64,000 nt of DNA from CAWIJK01 sp963836375 (lineage in GTDB: Bacteria; Actinomycetota; Acidimicrobiia; Acidimicrobiales; RAAP-2), in the NCBI GenBank assembly GCA_963836375.1, contig CAWIJK010000004.1, positions 992,001-1,056,000 of the forward strand, given 5' to 3'. The notes below the pieces were generated by a model. The model searched no databases. It was not told the origin of the DNA and worked only from the letters and a program-made list of their open reading frames with translations. Positions 18,399 through 27,171 of this stretch are shown here, piece after piece. A program made the translations under genes and the position numbers. Every line of letters starts with the position of its first letter. Position 1 is the first letter of the stretch.

Positions 18399-19217
18399 AT
18401 GAGCGAGACCCTGACCCTCGATGCCCTGACGGCAGTCAAGGAGAAGCAGCACGCCACGTGGTCCTCGGGCAACTACGCCGTGATCGGCACCACGCTGCAG
18501 CTGATGGGAGAGCAGTTGTGCGAGGCGGTCGACGTGTCTGCCGGCTGGAAGGTCCTCGATGTCGCCGCCGGTAACGGCAACGCCGCGCTGGCCGCCGCTC
18601 GCCGCGGCTGCGAGGTCGTCGCCACCGACTACGTGGAGGGCCTGCTCGACCGGGCCCGACGCCGGGCGGACGCCGACGGGTTGACCCTCACCACGAAGGT
18701 GGCTGATGCCGAGGATCTCCCCTTCGCGGACGGCACCTTCGATGCCGTGCTGTCCACCGTCGGCGTGATGTTCACGCCCGATCCTGGACGCGCCGCGCGC
18801 CAGCTCGTACGCGTTGTCCGCCCCGGCGGCCGCATCGGACTCGCCAACTGGACCCCCGAAGGGTTCGTGGGTCAGATGTTCAAGATCATCGGTGGGCACG
18901 TCCCGCCCCCCGCCGGCGTGCCGTCTCCTCTGCAATGGGGCACCGAGGCCGGAGTCGAGGCGCTCCTGGGTGCCGAGTGCGATCTCGAGGTGACTCGGCG
19001 AAGCTTCACGTTCCGGTACCGCTCTGCCCACGACTTTTTCGAGACGTTCGGAGCGTTCTACGGACCGATCGTCAAGGCGCTGGCCGCTCTAGACGAGACT
19101 GGGCGAACTTCACTCCGCGATCAGCTCGTTGCGCTCGCCGAAGACCACAACCGCAACGAGAACGACGCTCTTACCATCGACTCCGAATACCTCGAAGTCG
19201 TCGCCATCCGCCACTGA
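18399..19217 (+). CDS. SAM-dependent methyltransferase (class I, UbiE/COQ5-like)
   Basis: A 272-residue class I methyltransferase. Motif I is VLDVAAGNGNAALAAARRGC, motif II is VVATDY, then ADAEDLPFADGTFDAVLSTV (motif III/IV region) and LVRVVRPGGRIGLANW (motif V/VI), all in Rossmann order. The ATG at 18399 is supported by AGGAGG 5 nt upstream. The substrate cannot be deduced. It is divergent from the LuxR regulator and is followed, 4 bp later, by a possible small membrane-protein frame and then a cupin gene, so it may head a short operon. Confidence 0.88.
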   Translation: MSETLTLDALTAVKEKQHATWSSGNYAVIGTTLQLMGEQLCEAVDVSAGWKVLDVAAGNGNAALAAARRGCEVVATDYVEGLLDRARRRADADGLTLTTKVADAEDLPFADGTFDAVLSTVGVMFTPDPGRAARQLVRVVRPGGRIGLANWTPEGFVGQMFKIIGGHVPPPAGVPSPLQWGTEAGVEALLGAECDLEVTRRSFTFRYRSAHDFFETFGAFYGPIVKALAALDETGRTSLRDQLVALAEDHNRNENDALTIDSEYLEVVAIRH

Positions 19218-19221
19218 GCCG

Positions 19222-19401
19222 GTGTCCCCGCTCCTGCGCTACGTCACGCTTCCCGTCTGGTTCCTGCTGAGCGCAACCGGTGCGTGGGTCAATGTCGTGG
19301 CAGTGGCGCGCCTCGTGGGGCCGATGCCGGGCACGATGGGGCTCGGGATGCAGCTCGAAGCCGAGGGAGATAGCTCATGTTCGACGTCGACAACTTCGTA
19401 A
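19222..19401 (+). CDS. Possible small single-span membrane protein
   Basis: A GTG-initiated frame of 59 residues starts 4 bp after the methyltransferase stop and overlaps the 5' end of the cupin gene by 25 bp. It contains one convincing membrane segment (TLPVWFLLSATGAWVNVVAV) followed by a positively charged residue, and no Arg/Pro shadow composition until its last 10 residues. It may be a genuine small gene or a remnant of a larger membrane protein. I do not recognise a family. Confidence 0.35.
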   Translation: MSPLLRYVTLPVWFLLSATGAWVNVVAVARLVGPMPGTMGLGMQLEAEGDSSCSTSTTS

Positions 19402-19922
19402 GTGACTGCATAGCCGCCCGTGAGGAGTCCGAACCTCGGCGTGCTATTCGTGAGGTGCTGGCTCGGGCGATGGCCAAGCCGTCGTCGGTTGCAGAGACCC
19501 TTGATCATGCGCTTGCCGGGTTGAACATCTTGTACCGCTCGCCTGTGCTGACCGTGATCAACGTGGTCTGGGCACCTCTCATGTCGTTGCAACCCCACGA
19601 CCACCGCATGTGGGCCGCCATCGGTATCTATGCCGGCGAGGAGGACAACTCGTTCTACCGCCGTCAAGCCGAGGGGCTCGCTAACTCGGGAGGTAAGGAG
19701 CTTCGGACCGGCGATGTAGTCCTCCTCGGTGACGACACGATTCACGCAGTGGCCAACCCCAATCGGCAACACACCGGCGCCATCCACGTCTACGGCGGAG
19801 ACTTCGTAGCCACTCCCCGAAGCCAGTGGGACCCCGAGACCTCCGAAGAGCAGCCTTACGACTTGGCTGGCATCCTCAAGCAGTTTGCTGACGCCAACTC
19901 CCGATCCGACGCCGGTAGTTAA
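19377..19922 (+). CDS. Cupin-fold predicted metal-dependent enzyme (cysteine dioxygenase-like)
   Basis: A 181-residue double-stranded beta-helix protein. The metal ligands appear in PHDHRMWAAIGIYAGEEDN (two His and a downstream Glu) and in DDTIHAVANPN (His), the arrangement of cysteine-dioxygenase-like cupins (COG5553-type). Such proteins bind Fe(II) and oxidise small thiols or act as isomerases; this one's substrate is unknown. The ATG at 19377 follows GAGGGAGATAGCTC, a fair Shine-Dalgarno. A hairpin terminator lies about 100 bp downstream. Confidence 0.75.
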   Translation: MFDVDNFVSDCIAAREESEPRRAIREVLARAMAKPSSVAETLDHALAGLNILYRSPVLTVINVVWAPLMSLQPHDHRMWAAIGIYAGEEDNSFYRRQAEGLANSGGKELRTGDVVLLGDDTIHAVANPNRQHTGAIHVYGGDFVATPRSQWDPETSEEQPYDLAGILKQFADANSRSDAGS

Positions 19923-20025
19923 CCAATCGACAAGTGCCGGTCCCGGTCGGATGTTGGGTTCTCCGGTCGAGGGTCCGAGGGCGCGCCACAGCCTTCGGGA
20001 GAATCGGGTTGCTCGGTGCCGAGTA

Positions 20026-20055
20026 GCCGCTGAATCGGAATGCAGCGGCCTTTCT
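20026..20055 (+). terminator. Rho-independent-like terminator after the cupin gene
   Basis: GCCGCTG (20026-20032) and CAGCGGC (20043-20049) form a perfect 7-bp stem with a 10-nt loop, followed by CTTTCT. The rest of the gap from 19923 to the tRNA gene shows nothing else I can name. Confidence 0.55.
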
Positions 20056-20220
20056 CGTCCGGCGGTCTGACCCACCCCCCGATCACCGGCTCTCAGGGTT
20101 ATCTCGCCGCCCAGAGACGCACGCTGTTGGCCAAGCCCGGCCGACGGTGCCGAAAAGACCCGGGTTGTGAAGCGCCGGTAGCCCTGAATCTCGCCCGGCA
20201 TCGGAAATTGGTTGGTTGGT

Positions 20221-20307
20221 TGGTGGGCGAGGGGGGACTTGAACCCCCACATCCTTTCGGACACAGGAACCTGAATCCTGCGCGTCTACCAATTCCGCCA
20301 CTCGCCC
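20221..20307 (-). tRNA. tRNA-Leu (anticodon CAG)
   Basis: The minus strand reads GGGCGAGTGGCGGAATTGGT at the 5' end, with acceptor arm GGGCGAG pairing with CTCGCCC. It has a GGTAGACGC D-loop, an anticodon loop TTCAGGT giving CAG, a long class II variable arm (TGTCCGAAAGGA), a GGTTCAAGTCC T-arm, discriminator A and an encoded CCA (20221-20223). It is divergent from fhaA, and its 3' end faces the accessory region at lower coordinates. Confidence 0.95.
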
Positions 20308-20422
20308 GAGCGACCATCGCAGGTTACCCGACCCCGAGGGTGACAGAATCGGTGTGCTGACCAGGAAATTCCGGACCGTGCTCCCTCCGAAAGAACCACC
20401 TGCCGGTAGCATTGTGCGGACC

Positions 20423-21079
20423 ATGGGACTCCAGCAGTTCGAGGAGCGCCTCGAGCGTTTGGTGGAAGGAACGTTGGCCAAGCCCTTCCGGAGCAATCTC
20501 CAGCCGATAGAGATCGGCAGGAAGATGACACGCGAGATGGACCTCCACCGCCGAGTGGGCGTCCATGGTCTCATCGCGCCCAATGTCTTCTCGGTGACAC
20601 TGGCCAGCGCGGACGTGGACCGCTTCGCCAACTTCATCGACGCCCTCTCCCGGGAGCTGGCCGACGCCGCCCGGGAGCACGCCCGGATCGAGTCCTACAC
20701 CTTCGTCGGGCCGGTCGACGTGCAGATCTTCGAGGGGACCAAGCTCCGGGCCGGCCGGTTCTCGATCACCGCCGAGGTGGTGGAGGGCCCCGACGACGTG
20801 GCCTTCGCCGAGCTGGTCCTTCCTGAAGGTGAGCGGATCCCCATCGGGGCAGACCCCGTGGTCATCGGCCGGCTCCCCGAGTGCGCCGTCGTGCTCGGGG
20901 ACCCCAACGTCAGCCGGCGCCACGCCGAGCTCCGGCGGGTCGGCGACTCGGTCGTGGTGACGGACCTGGGTTCTACCAACGGAACCCGGGTCAACGGCGT
21001 CACCGTGCGTGAGCAGCATCTGGCGAGCGGCGACGAGATCTCCGTCGGCTCGACCACGCTGGTGTTCGAACTGTCGTGA
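20423..21079 (+). CDS. fhaA: FhaA-like FHA-domain protein with DUF3662
   Basis: A 218-residue protein with an N-terminal DUF3662 domain (about 1-120, opening MGLQQFEERLERLVEGTLAK and FRSNLQPIEIGRKMTREMD) and a C-terminal FHA domain (about 148-218). The phosphothreonine-binding motifs are IGRLPE, SRRHAE and LGSTNGT. In mycobacteria FhaA binds phosphorylated MviN/MurJ and regulates peptidoglycan synthesis at poles and septa. The ATG at 20423 is chosen because family members begin here. TAGCAT (20407-20412) just upstream could drive an almost leaderless transcript. It overlaps fhaB by 4 bp and heads the kinase cluster. It is much shorter than mycobacterial FhaA because the long linker is missing. 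Confidence 0.92.
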   Translation: MGLQQFEERLERLVEGTLAKPFRSNLQPIEIGRKMTREMDLHRRVGVHGLIAPNVFSVTLASADVDRFANFIDALSRELADAAREHARIESYTFVGPVDVQIFEGTKLRAGRFSITAEVVEGPDDVAFAELVLPEGERIPIGADPVVIGRLPECAVVLGDPNVSRRHAELRRVGDSVVVTDLGSTNGTRVNGVTVREQHLASGDEISVGSTTLVFELS

Positions 21080-21645
21080 CCAGGGGCGTCAGCATGGTGC
21101 TCCTCGGGGCGACCGGCACGAACTACTCGGCCGTCGTCCGCCTGTTGCAATGGGTGGTCGTCGCCCTCATCTTCCTGTTCTTCCTCCGCGTCGTCCGGGC
21201 CGTCTGGGTGGAGGTCCGGCCGGCCGGCCCGCGCCAGAGCCGACGAGACCGCCGGCGCGAGGCCCGGGCGGTCGAGGCCGTCGCCGCCGCCGCCGGGGCG
21301 GCCGGTGGCGCGTCCGCGCTGCCCGAGGCCGAGCCACCCAAGCCGCGACGAAAGCAACTCTTCTTGGAGGTGATCGAGCCGCAGGAGCAGGCTGGTCGGA
21401 CCTACGAGCTCGACGACGAGCTGACCATCGGCCGCTCGCCGGGGTGCGGGGTGCCGACCACCTACGACGTCTACAGCTCCACCCTCCACGCACGCCTCTA
21501 CCGGCAGGGAAGTCAGCTCTGGGTGGAGGACCTCGGGTCGACCAACGGGACCTTCGTGAACTCCGAGCAGATCACCAAGCCGACCAAGCTGGCCAAAGAC
21601 GACCTCCTGCAGGTCGGCGGAACCGTCTTCGAGGTCACGCGGTGA
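21076..21645 (+). CDS. fhaB: FhaB/FipA-like membrane FHA-domain protein
   Basis: A 189-residue protein with an N-terminal TM helix (VVRLLQWVVVALIFLFFLRV, about 19-40), a basic Ala-rich linker, and a C-terminal FHA domain (about 115-188) with IGRSPGC, SSTLHARL and LGSTNGTFVN. The position between fhaA and pstP and the architecture match FhaB (FipA), which links FtsZ and FtsQ-type proteins to PknA/B signalling in mycobacteria. The GTG at 21076 overlaps the fhaA stop (GTGA), and the 3' end overlaps pstP the same way, so the three are translationally coupled. Confidence 0.92.
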   Translation: MTRGVSMVLLGATGTNYSAVVRLLQWVVVALIFLFFLRVVRAVWVEVRPAGPRQSRRDRRREARAVEAVAAAAGAAGGASALPEAEPPKPRRKQLFLEVIEPQEQAGRTYELDDELTIGRSPGCGVPTTYDVYSSTLHARLYRQGSQLWVEDLGSTNGTFVNSEQITKPTKLAKDDLLQVGGTVFEVTR

Positions 21646-23237
21646 CGGTGCTGCGATCCGGCTCGGCGACCGATGTCGGCCGGGTCCGCAACGCCAATCA
21701 GGATATGCCGCTCGAGGACGAAAACCTCTTCGCCGTGGCCGATGGGATGGGGGGCCACGCCGGGGGCGAGGTGGCGGCCCGGGTGGCGGTCGACACCCTA
21801 CGGTCCGCCTTCGCCCGGCAACCCTCGATCGAGGGCCTGCGCGAGGCGGTGGCCGAGGCCAATTCGGCGGTCTGGCGGGCGAGCCAGGTCCAGAGCGACC
21901 TGCGGGGCATGGGAACGACGCTGACGGCGGCGGCCCTGGTCGCCGGCAGCGACGGTCGTGACTTCGTCGCCCTGGCCAACGTCGGGGACTCCCGGGCCTA
22001 CGTGTACTCGAGTGGCCGTCTCACCCAGGTGACCGACGACCACAGCCTGGCCGAGGAGAAGGTCCGCAAGGGGGAGCTCACCGAGGCCGAAGCGGCAGTG
22101 CATCCGCACCGCCACATCCTCACCCGGGCCCTGGGTGTCTCCTCCGACGTCGACGTGGACCTGTGGGAGCTGCACCTGCGCGATGGCGACCGGATCCTCA
22201 TCTGCAGCGACGGTCTGACCAACGAGGTCGGGATCAGTCAGATCGGCGACGTGCTGGGGTCGGTGCCCGATCCCCACGATGCGGCCCAGCTCCTCGTCCG
22301 GGCGGCCAACGAGCACGGCGGGAACGACAACATCACCGCCGTGGTGGTGGACGTCCTGGTGGGAGAACAAGGAGAGAACCGCTCGACGGTCATCGCCCGG
22401 GTGGTCGGGGGGACGGCGGGGGCCGGCATCGTCGTGGGGGCCGACGGCCCGGCCGGCGCCACCTCGCCGGTCGTCCCCGCCGCCCCCCCGCCGGCGACTG
22501 GGAACCAGGACTCGTTGACCGGCGTCGTGCCCGCACAGTCGGCGACCCCGCCCGACCCCGACGGGGCGGGGTCCACCCGGCGCCTTACACCGACCCGGGT
22601 CCCGTCCGGCGCCGCGCCCGAAGCCGGGTCCGCCGAGGCGGGGGTGGCGGTCCAGGCGGCCCCCGCCGACGGGGCCGGGGCTCTCGGGGCGGTGGCCCCG
22701 GTGCGCAAGCTCAGCCGGGGCGAGAAGCGCCGGCTGGCCGGCATCCCCCGTCGGATCACCTTCCGGGTGGTCGGTTTCTTCCTCTTGATCGCCGCGGTCC
22801 TGGTGGGCGCGTACGCGCTCTTACGCTGGTATGCCAACGACGACTGGTACGTAACCCTGGACAACAACCAGATCGTGATCTACCAGGGCCACCCCGGCGG
22901 CACGTTGTGGATCAAGCCCAAGATCGTCGACCGGACCGGCGTCACCTCGAGCGACGTCGTCTTCATCCGGATCGCCGCCCTCAACCAGGACGTCGAGGAG
23001 CCGTCGCTCCATGCGGCCAAGCAGTACGTGCAGAACCTCCAGAACGAGAAGCTGGCGCAGGAGCAGATCAACAACGGCTCGACCGGTGGGGCCACCGCGA
23101 CCACCGCCATCGGCCCCACCGGGACGTTCCCCTCGACGACGGTGCCGCCGCCGGCGACCGCACGGCCGGGTGCCCCGACGACCGTGCCGCCGAGCACGGC
23201 CGCCCCGGCGTCCGCAACGGCCCTCTTGACGCCATGA
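21642..23237 (+). CDS. pstP: PP2C-type Ser/Thr phosphatase PstP
   Basis: A 531-residue membrane phosphatase. The PP2C catalytic domain (about 1-237) has the metal-binding motifs VRNANQDMP, ADGMGGHAGGEVA, ANVGDSRAYV, CSDGLTNEV and GGNDNITAVVVD. A Pro/Ala/Gly-rich linker leads to one TM helix (about 375-398, VVGFFLLIAAVLVGAYALL) and an extracellular tail of about 110 residues ending in Thr/Pro-rich sequence. It would dephosphorylate PknB and its substrates. GTG 21642 overlaps the fhaB stop. In the usual actinobacterial order rodA follows; here the next gene is pbpA after 46 bp. Confidence 0.94.
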   Translation: MTVLRSGSATDVGRVRNANQDMPLEDENLFAVADGMGGHAGGEVAARVAVDTLRSAFARQPSIEGLREAVAEANSAVWRASQVQSDLRGMGTTLTAAALVAGSDGRDFVALANVGDSRAYVYSSGRLTQVTDDHSLAEEKVRKGELTEAEAAVHPHRHILTRALGVSSDVDVDLWELHLRDGDRILICSDGLTNEVGISQIGDVLGSVPDPHDAAQLLVRAANEHGGNDNITAVVVDVLVGEQGENRSTVIARVVGGTAGAGIVVGADGPAGATSPVVPAAPPPATGNQDSLTGVVPAQSATPPDPDGAGSTRRLTPTRVPSGAAPEAGSAEAGVAVQAAPADGAGALGAVAPVRKLSRGEKRRLAGIPRRITFRVVGFFLLIAAVLVGAYALLRWYANDDWYVTLDNNQIVIYQGHPGGTLWIKPKIVDRTGVTSSDVVFIRIAALNQDVEEPSLHAAKQYVQNLQNEKLAQEQINNGSTGGATATTAIGPTGTFPSTTVPPPATARPGAPTTVPPSTAAPASATALLTP

Positions 23238-23283
23238 TGGAGAGGGCGACGGGCTTGGGGCCCGGACTGGGAGGTCGGGGCTG

Positions 23284-25014
23284 ATGGGCCGGCGGATCCG
23301 CTGGATGGGTCTGGTAATGATCCTTTGCTTCGCGCTCGTGCTGGTGCAGCTGGCCAACCTCCAGTTTCGAAGGGCCAACGAACTGGCCACCGCGGCGGCC
23401 AATCCCCGGAACCGCCTGCAAGACCTCAACAATGAGCGCGGTTCGATCCTGGCCGCCGACGGAACGGTGCTCGCCTATTCCCAGAAGGTGCCGAACGCCG
23501 GACCGACCGACTACAAGTACCAGCGGGTGTACCCCGAGTCCACCGCCCAGCTCTTCAGCGACATCGTCGGCTACGACTCGAGCCTCTACGGGACATGGGG
23601 CGCCGAGTACGAGTACAACGACCAGCTCGTCTCCCACCAGCAGCCCCCGCATTCGTTGGGTGAGTTCATCAACCCGACGACCAGCACCGACGACGTGTAC
23701 CTGACCGTCCAGCCCAAGCTCCAGGCACTGGCCCAGCAGGAGCTGGCCGGCCGGGACGGGGCGGTGGTCGTCCTCAACCCGACCACCGGCGCCGTCCTGG
23801 CCATGTACGGCAACCCGACATACGACCCCAACTTGCTGGCCTCGTCGACGCCGGCGGTCCAGACCAAGGGCCGCTTCTTGATGCTGGCCCAGAACGAGCA
23901 CGGGTACACCGCCTTCGACTCGCTGCCCTACGCCGAGCGCTGGGCCCCAGGCTCGACGTTCAAGGTCATCACCACCGCGGCGGCCTACGACTACGCCCCT
24001 CTCCTCGTGAACAAGTCCTACCCGGTCCAGGCGTCCACCAAGCTCCCCCAGTCCAACCTGCTCTTGCACAACGACGGCGGGGCAGTGTGTGGGGGGACGA
24101 TCGCCGAGATGCTGCCTCCGTCTTGCGACCAGGGCTACGCCCTCTTGGGCCTCGACATCGGGGCGGCCAACATGTACAAGCAGGCCACAGAGTTCGGTTA
24201 CGACCAGGTCCCCCCGCTCGACCTCCCCGGGGTGATCCCGTCGAACTTCCCGAACCCCGCACAGCTCCAGGACGACCTGCCGGGGCTGGCCTACTCGTCC
24301 ATCGGCCAACAGGACGTGGCGGCCACCACGCTCCAGGGGGCGCTCGAGGCGGCGGCCATCGCCAACGGCGGGGTGATCATGAAGCCCCACGTGATGGCCC
24401 AGATCCGCGACGCCCAGGGCAACGTGGTGGCCAACTACGGCCTCCAGCCCTGGATGCGGGCCACCACCCAGGCGACGGCGGCGGCGATCACCCCCCTCAT
24501 GGAAGAGGTGGTCACGTCGGGGACCGCCGGAGGGGTCGGCTTCTTGCCCGAGGACCAGGTGGCGGCCAAGACCGGGACCGCCCAGGCCGGTGTCAACAAC
24601 CAGCTGGTCGACGCCTGGATGATCGCCTTCGCCCCGGCCTCCCAACCGCGGGTGGCGGTCGCCGTCACCATCCCGTTCTCGGCGCCGTCGATCACCGGCG
24701 CCGAGGCGGCCGGCCCGGTGGTCAAGGCCATGATCGAAGCGGCGCTGGCCATGAGCGGCCCCCTCCCCCCGCCCACCCCCGTGCCCCACTACACCGGGCC
24801 CTCGGCCACCTCCACCCCGGCCCCCACCACCACCCCCGCCCACGCAACGACCACCACCGGCGCCGGGGCCCCGACGACCACCGCCCCGAGCGTCCCGACG
24901 ACCACCCCGGCCCCCACCGAGCCGCCGCCCACCACCGAGCCGCCGGCCACCACCGCGCCGCCGGCCACCACCGCGCCCACGACCGTCCCACCGACGACGC
25001 CACCGACCACGTGA
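23284..25014 (+). CDS. pbpA: Class B penicillin-binding protein PbpA (transpeptidase)
   Basis: A 576-residue elongation/division transpeptidase. The N-terminus has a single TM anchor (about 7-25), followed by the pedestal (NNERGSILAADGTVLAYS) and the transpeptidase domain. The nucleophile is S224 in STFK and the KTGT box begins at K429. The SxN motif expected at about 280 reads SCD (S280-C-D282), an Asn-to-Asp change. The C-terminal 75-80 residues are Thr/Pro/Ala repeats, suggesting a wall-spanning tail. It would cross-link peptidoglycan with a SEDS partner, but no rodA/ftsW lies in this cluster. Confidence 0.92.
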   Translation: MGRRIRWMGLVMILCFALVLVQLANLQFRRANELATAAANPRNRLQDLNNERGSILAADGTVLAYSQKVPNAGPTDYKYQRVYPESTAQLFSDIVGYDSSLYGTWGAEYEYNDQLVSHQQPPHSLGEFINPTTSTDDVYLTVQPKLQALAQQELAGRDGAVVVLNPTTGAVLAMYGNPTYDPNLLASSTPAVQTKGRFLMLAQNEHGYTAFDSLPYAERWAPGSTFKVITTAAAYDYAPLLVNKSYPVQASTKLPQSNLLLHNDGGAVCGGTIAEMLPPSCDQGYALLGLDIGAANMYKQATEFGYDQVPPLDLPGVIPSNFPNPAQLQDDLPGLAYSSIGQQDVAATTLQGALEAAAIANGGVIMKPHVMAQIRDAQGNVVANYGLQPWMRATTQATAAAITPLMEEVVTSGTAGGVGFLPEDQVAAKTGTAQAGVNNQLVDAWMIAFAPASQPRVAVAVTIPFSAPSITGAEAAGPVVKAMIEAALAMSGPLPPPTPVPHYTGPSATSTPAPTTTPAHATTTTGAGAPTTTAPSVPTTTPAPTEPPPTTEPPATTAPPATTAPTTVPPTTPPTT

Positions 25015-25132
25015 CGCGTCGACCACCCGCAACGCGCTGGCCGCCGACCTGCTCCGAGCGCGTCTCTCGACGGCACCCGGGGCCGGCCGGAAACCCGGGC
25101 ACCGGGCGACCGCGGCCTAGGCTCTGACGCCA

Positions 25133-27154
25133 ATGGACCAGGCCCAGAGCCCGCGCGTCTTCTCGAACCGCTACGAGCTGACCCACCTCATCGCCCGCGG
25201 CGGCATGGCGCAGGTCTACCGGGCCCGGGACCGCCTGCTCGACCGACCGGTCGCCCTGAAGGTCCTGTTCCCCGAGCTGTCGGTCGACCGGGCCTTCGTG
25301 GAGCGCTTCCGCCGGGAGGCCCAGGCGGCGGCCAACCTCTCACATCCCAACATCGTCCCGGTCTTCGACTGGGGTGAGGACGCTGGGACCTACTTCATCG
25401 TGATGGAGTTCGTCGACGGGAGCCCGTTGTCGGCCATCCTGCGGGCCCAGGGAGCCCTGGCCCCGACCCGGGCCGCCGACATCGGGGCCCACGTGGCCGC
25501 CGCGTTGGCCTACGCCCACCGCCACGGTGTGGTCCACCGCGACGTCAAGCCGGGCAACGTGCTGATCACGGCCGACGGGCAGGTCAAGGTCACCGACTTC
25601 GGCATCGCCCGGGCGATCAACACCGAAGAGAGCCTGACCCAGACCGGAGCGGTCATGGGCACGGCCACCTACTTCTCGCCCGAGCAGGCCGAGGGGGTCG
25701 GGGTCGACGCCCGCAGCGACATCTACTCGCTCGGCGTGGTGCTCTTCGAGATGGTGACCAGCCGCCCCCCCTTCCTGGGGGACACGCCGGTCGCCGTCGC
25801 CTCCAAGCACGTGCGCGACGAGCCGCCGCTGCCCCGCGACCTCACGCCGACGGTCCCGGTGGCGCTCGAGGCCGTGATCATGAAGGCCATGGCGAAATCG
25901 CCCGACGACCGCTACGCCACCGCCGACGACCTGCGGGCCGACCTCCTCAGGTTCGTCGAGGGGCGCCCGGTCGAGGCCGTCGACCCGGGCCCGACGCGCA
26001 TGCAGACGGCGATCGGCGCCGCCGCCCTCGGGGCCGGCGTCACCCAGGTGGTCGGCGCGGTGACGACGGGCACCCAGGCGGTGCCCGAGGCCGACGAGGG
26101 GGCCCCCGGCGAAGAGGACGAGGACGAGGCCCGGCGGCGGCGGACCCGGCGCCTGGTCACCGCCCTGGTCATCCTCCTGGTCGCCCTGGCCGTGGTGGCC
26201 GTCCTGCTGCTGCGCTCGCTCGGGTACCTGGGCGGCAAGAGCACGGTCACCATGCCCGACGTGGTCGGACAGACCGCCGCGGCGGCCACGGCCGCCCTGC
26301 GCCACGACGGCTTCGTGATCGGTTCGACCAACCAGGTCACCAATCCGGCCAAGGCGGGCACGGTGCTCTCGACCAAGCCCAAGGCGGGCGCCAGCGTGAA
26401 GAAGGGGTCGAGCGTGTCCCTCACGATCAGCTCAGGGCCGTCGGCCAAGCCGGTCCCGGTGCCCTACGTGGTCGGCCAGACCCTGGCCGTGGCCGAGGCC
26501 ACCCTCCAGTCGGCCCAGCTCGGCTACCGCTTCCGCTTCGTCGTCTCGAGCGCCCCGGGCGGCACCGTGATCGCCCAGGACCCCGTCGCCAACACGTCGG
26601 CCAAGCCGGGCACCCAGGTGCTCCTCACCGTGGCCGGGGGCAACAACACGACGGTGCCCAACGTCACCGGCGACACCCCGGCCCAGGCCGGCAGCCAGCT
26701 GGGCGGGGCCAACCTGCAGGTGGGCAGCACCACCCAGAACTGCTCGAACACCATCGGCAACGGCCTGGTGAGCGCCAGCAACCCCGGCTCGGGGGCGACG
26801 GTGCCCAAGGGCACCTCGGTCTCGCTCACCGTGTCCACCGGACCGTGCTCGGCCGTGGTCCCCAACGTGGTCGGCCAGACCCAGAGCTCGGCCCAGTCCA
26901 CCCTGTCGGGCCAGGGCTTCACCAACGTGACCGTCAACAACACCACCAGCTGCGACCCGTCGACCAACGGCAACGTCTTCAGCCAGTCGCCCAACGGGGG
27001 GACCACGGCCCAGACCAGCGCCCCGGTGACCATCACCGTCTGCCAGGCGACCACGACCACCACCGCGCCCACCACGACCACCACCGCGCCGACCACGACC
27101 ACCACCGCGCCGACCACGACGACCACCGTGCCGTCGACCACGTCGCCGACCTGA
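25133..27154 (+). CDS. pknB: PASTA-domain Ser/Thr protein kinase PknB
   Basis: A 673-residue receptor-like kinase. The kinase domain (about 9-280) has IARGGMAQVYRARD, ALKVL (Lys), HRDVKPGNVL (catalytic loop), VTDFGIA (DFG) and an activation loop with Thr residues before GTATYFSPEQ. There is one TM helix (about 341-364), then four PASTA domains (about 372-640) that in homologues bind muropeptides/lipid II, then a TTTTTAP tail made from 21-bp repeats. Cys pairs in PASTA 3 and 4 are unusual and may form disulfides. It starts 118 bp after pbpA, with no pknA between. Confidence 0.95.
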   Translation: MDQAQSPRVFSNRYELTHLIARGGMAQVYRARDRLLDRPVALKVLFPELSVDRAFVERFRREAQAAANLSHPNIVPVFDWGEDAGTYFIVMEFVDGSPLSAILRAQGALAPTRAADIGAHVAAALAYAHRHGVVHRDVKPGNVLITADGQVKVTDFGIARAINTEESLTQTGAVMGTATYFSPEQAEGVGVDARSDIYSLGVVLFEMVTSRPPFLGDTPVAVASKHVRDEPPLPRDLTPTVPVALEAVIMKAMAKSPDDRYATADDLRADLLRFVEGRPVEAVDPGPTRMQTAIGAAALGAGVTQVVGAVTTGTQAVPEADEGAPGEEDEDEARRRRTRRLVTALVILLVALAVVAVLLLRSLGYLGGKSTVTMPDVVGQTAAAATAALRHDGFVIGSTNQVTNPAKAGTVLSTKPKAGASVKKGSSVSLTISSGPSAKPVPVPYVVGQTLAVAEATLQSAQLGYRFRFVVSSAPGGTVIAQDPVANTSAKPGTQVLLTVAGGNNTTVPNVTGDTPAQAGSQLGGANLQVGSTTQNCSNTIGNGLVSASNPGSGATVPKGTSVSLTVSTGPCSAVVPNVVGQTQSSAQSTLSGQGFTNVTVNNTTSCDPSTNGNVFSQSPNGGTTAQTSAPVTITVCQATTTTTAPTTTTTAPTTTTTAPTTTTTVPSTTSPT

Positions 27155-27171
27155 GCCGGGCGTCCCGTCGG

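Noticed and set aside
20205..20224. TTGG microsatellite next to the tRNA
   Set aside because: It is only a few units and merges into the encoded CCA end; no sign of function.
23068..25032. A 654-codon minus-strand frame opposite pbpA
   Set aside because: Low-complexity Gly/Arg/Val composition created by the third-position GC bias of pbpA; no domain visible.
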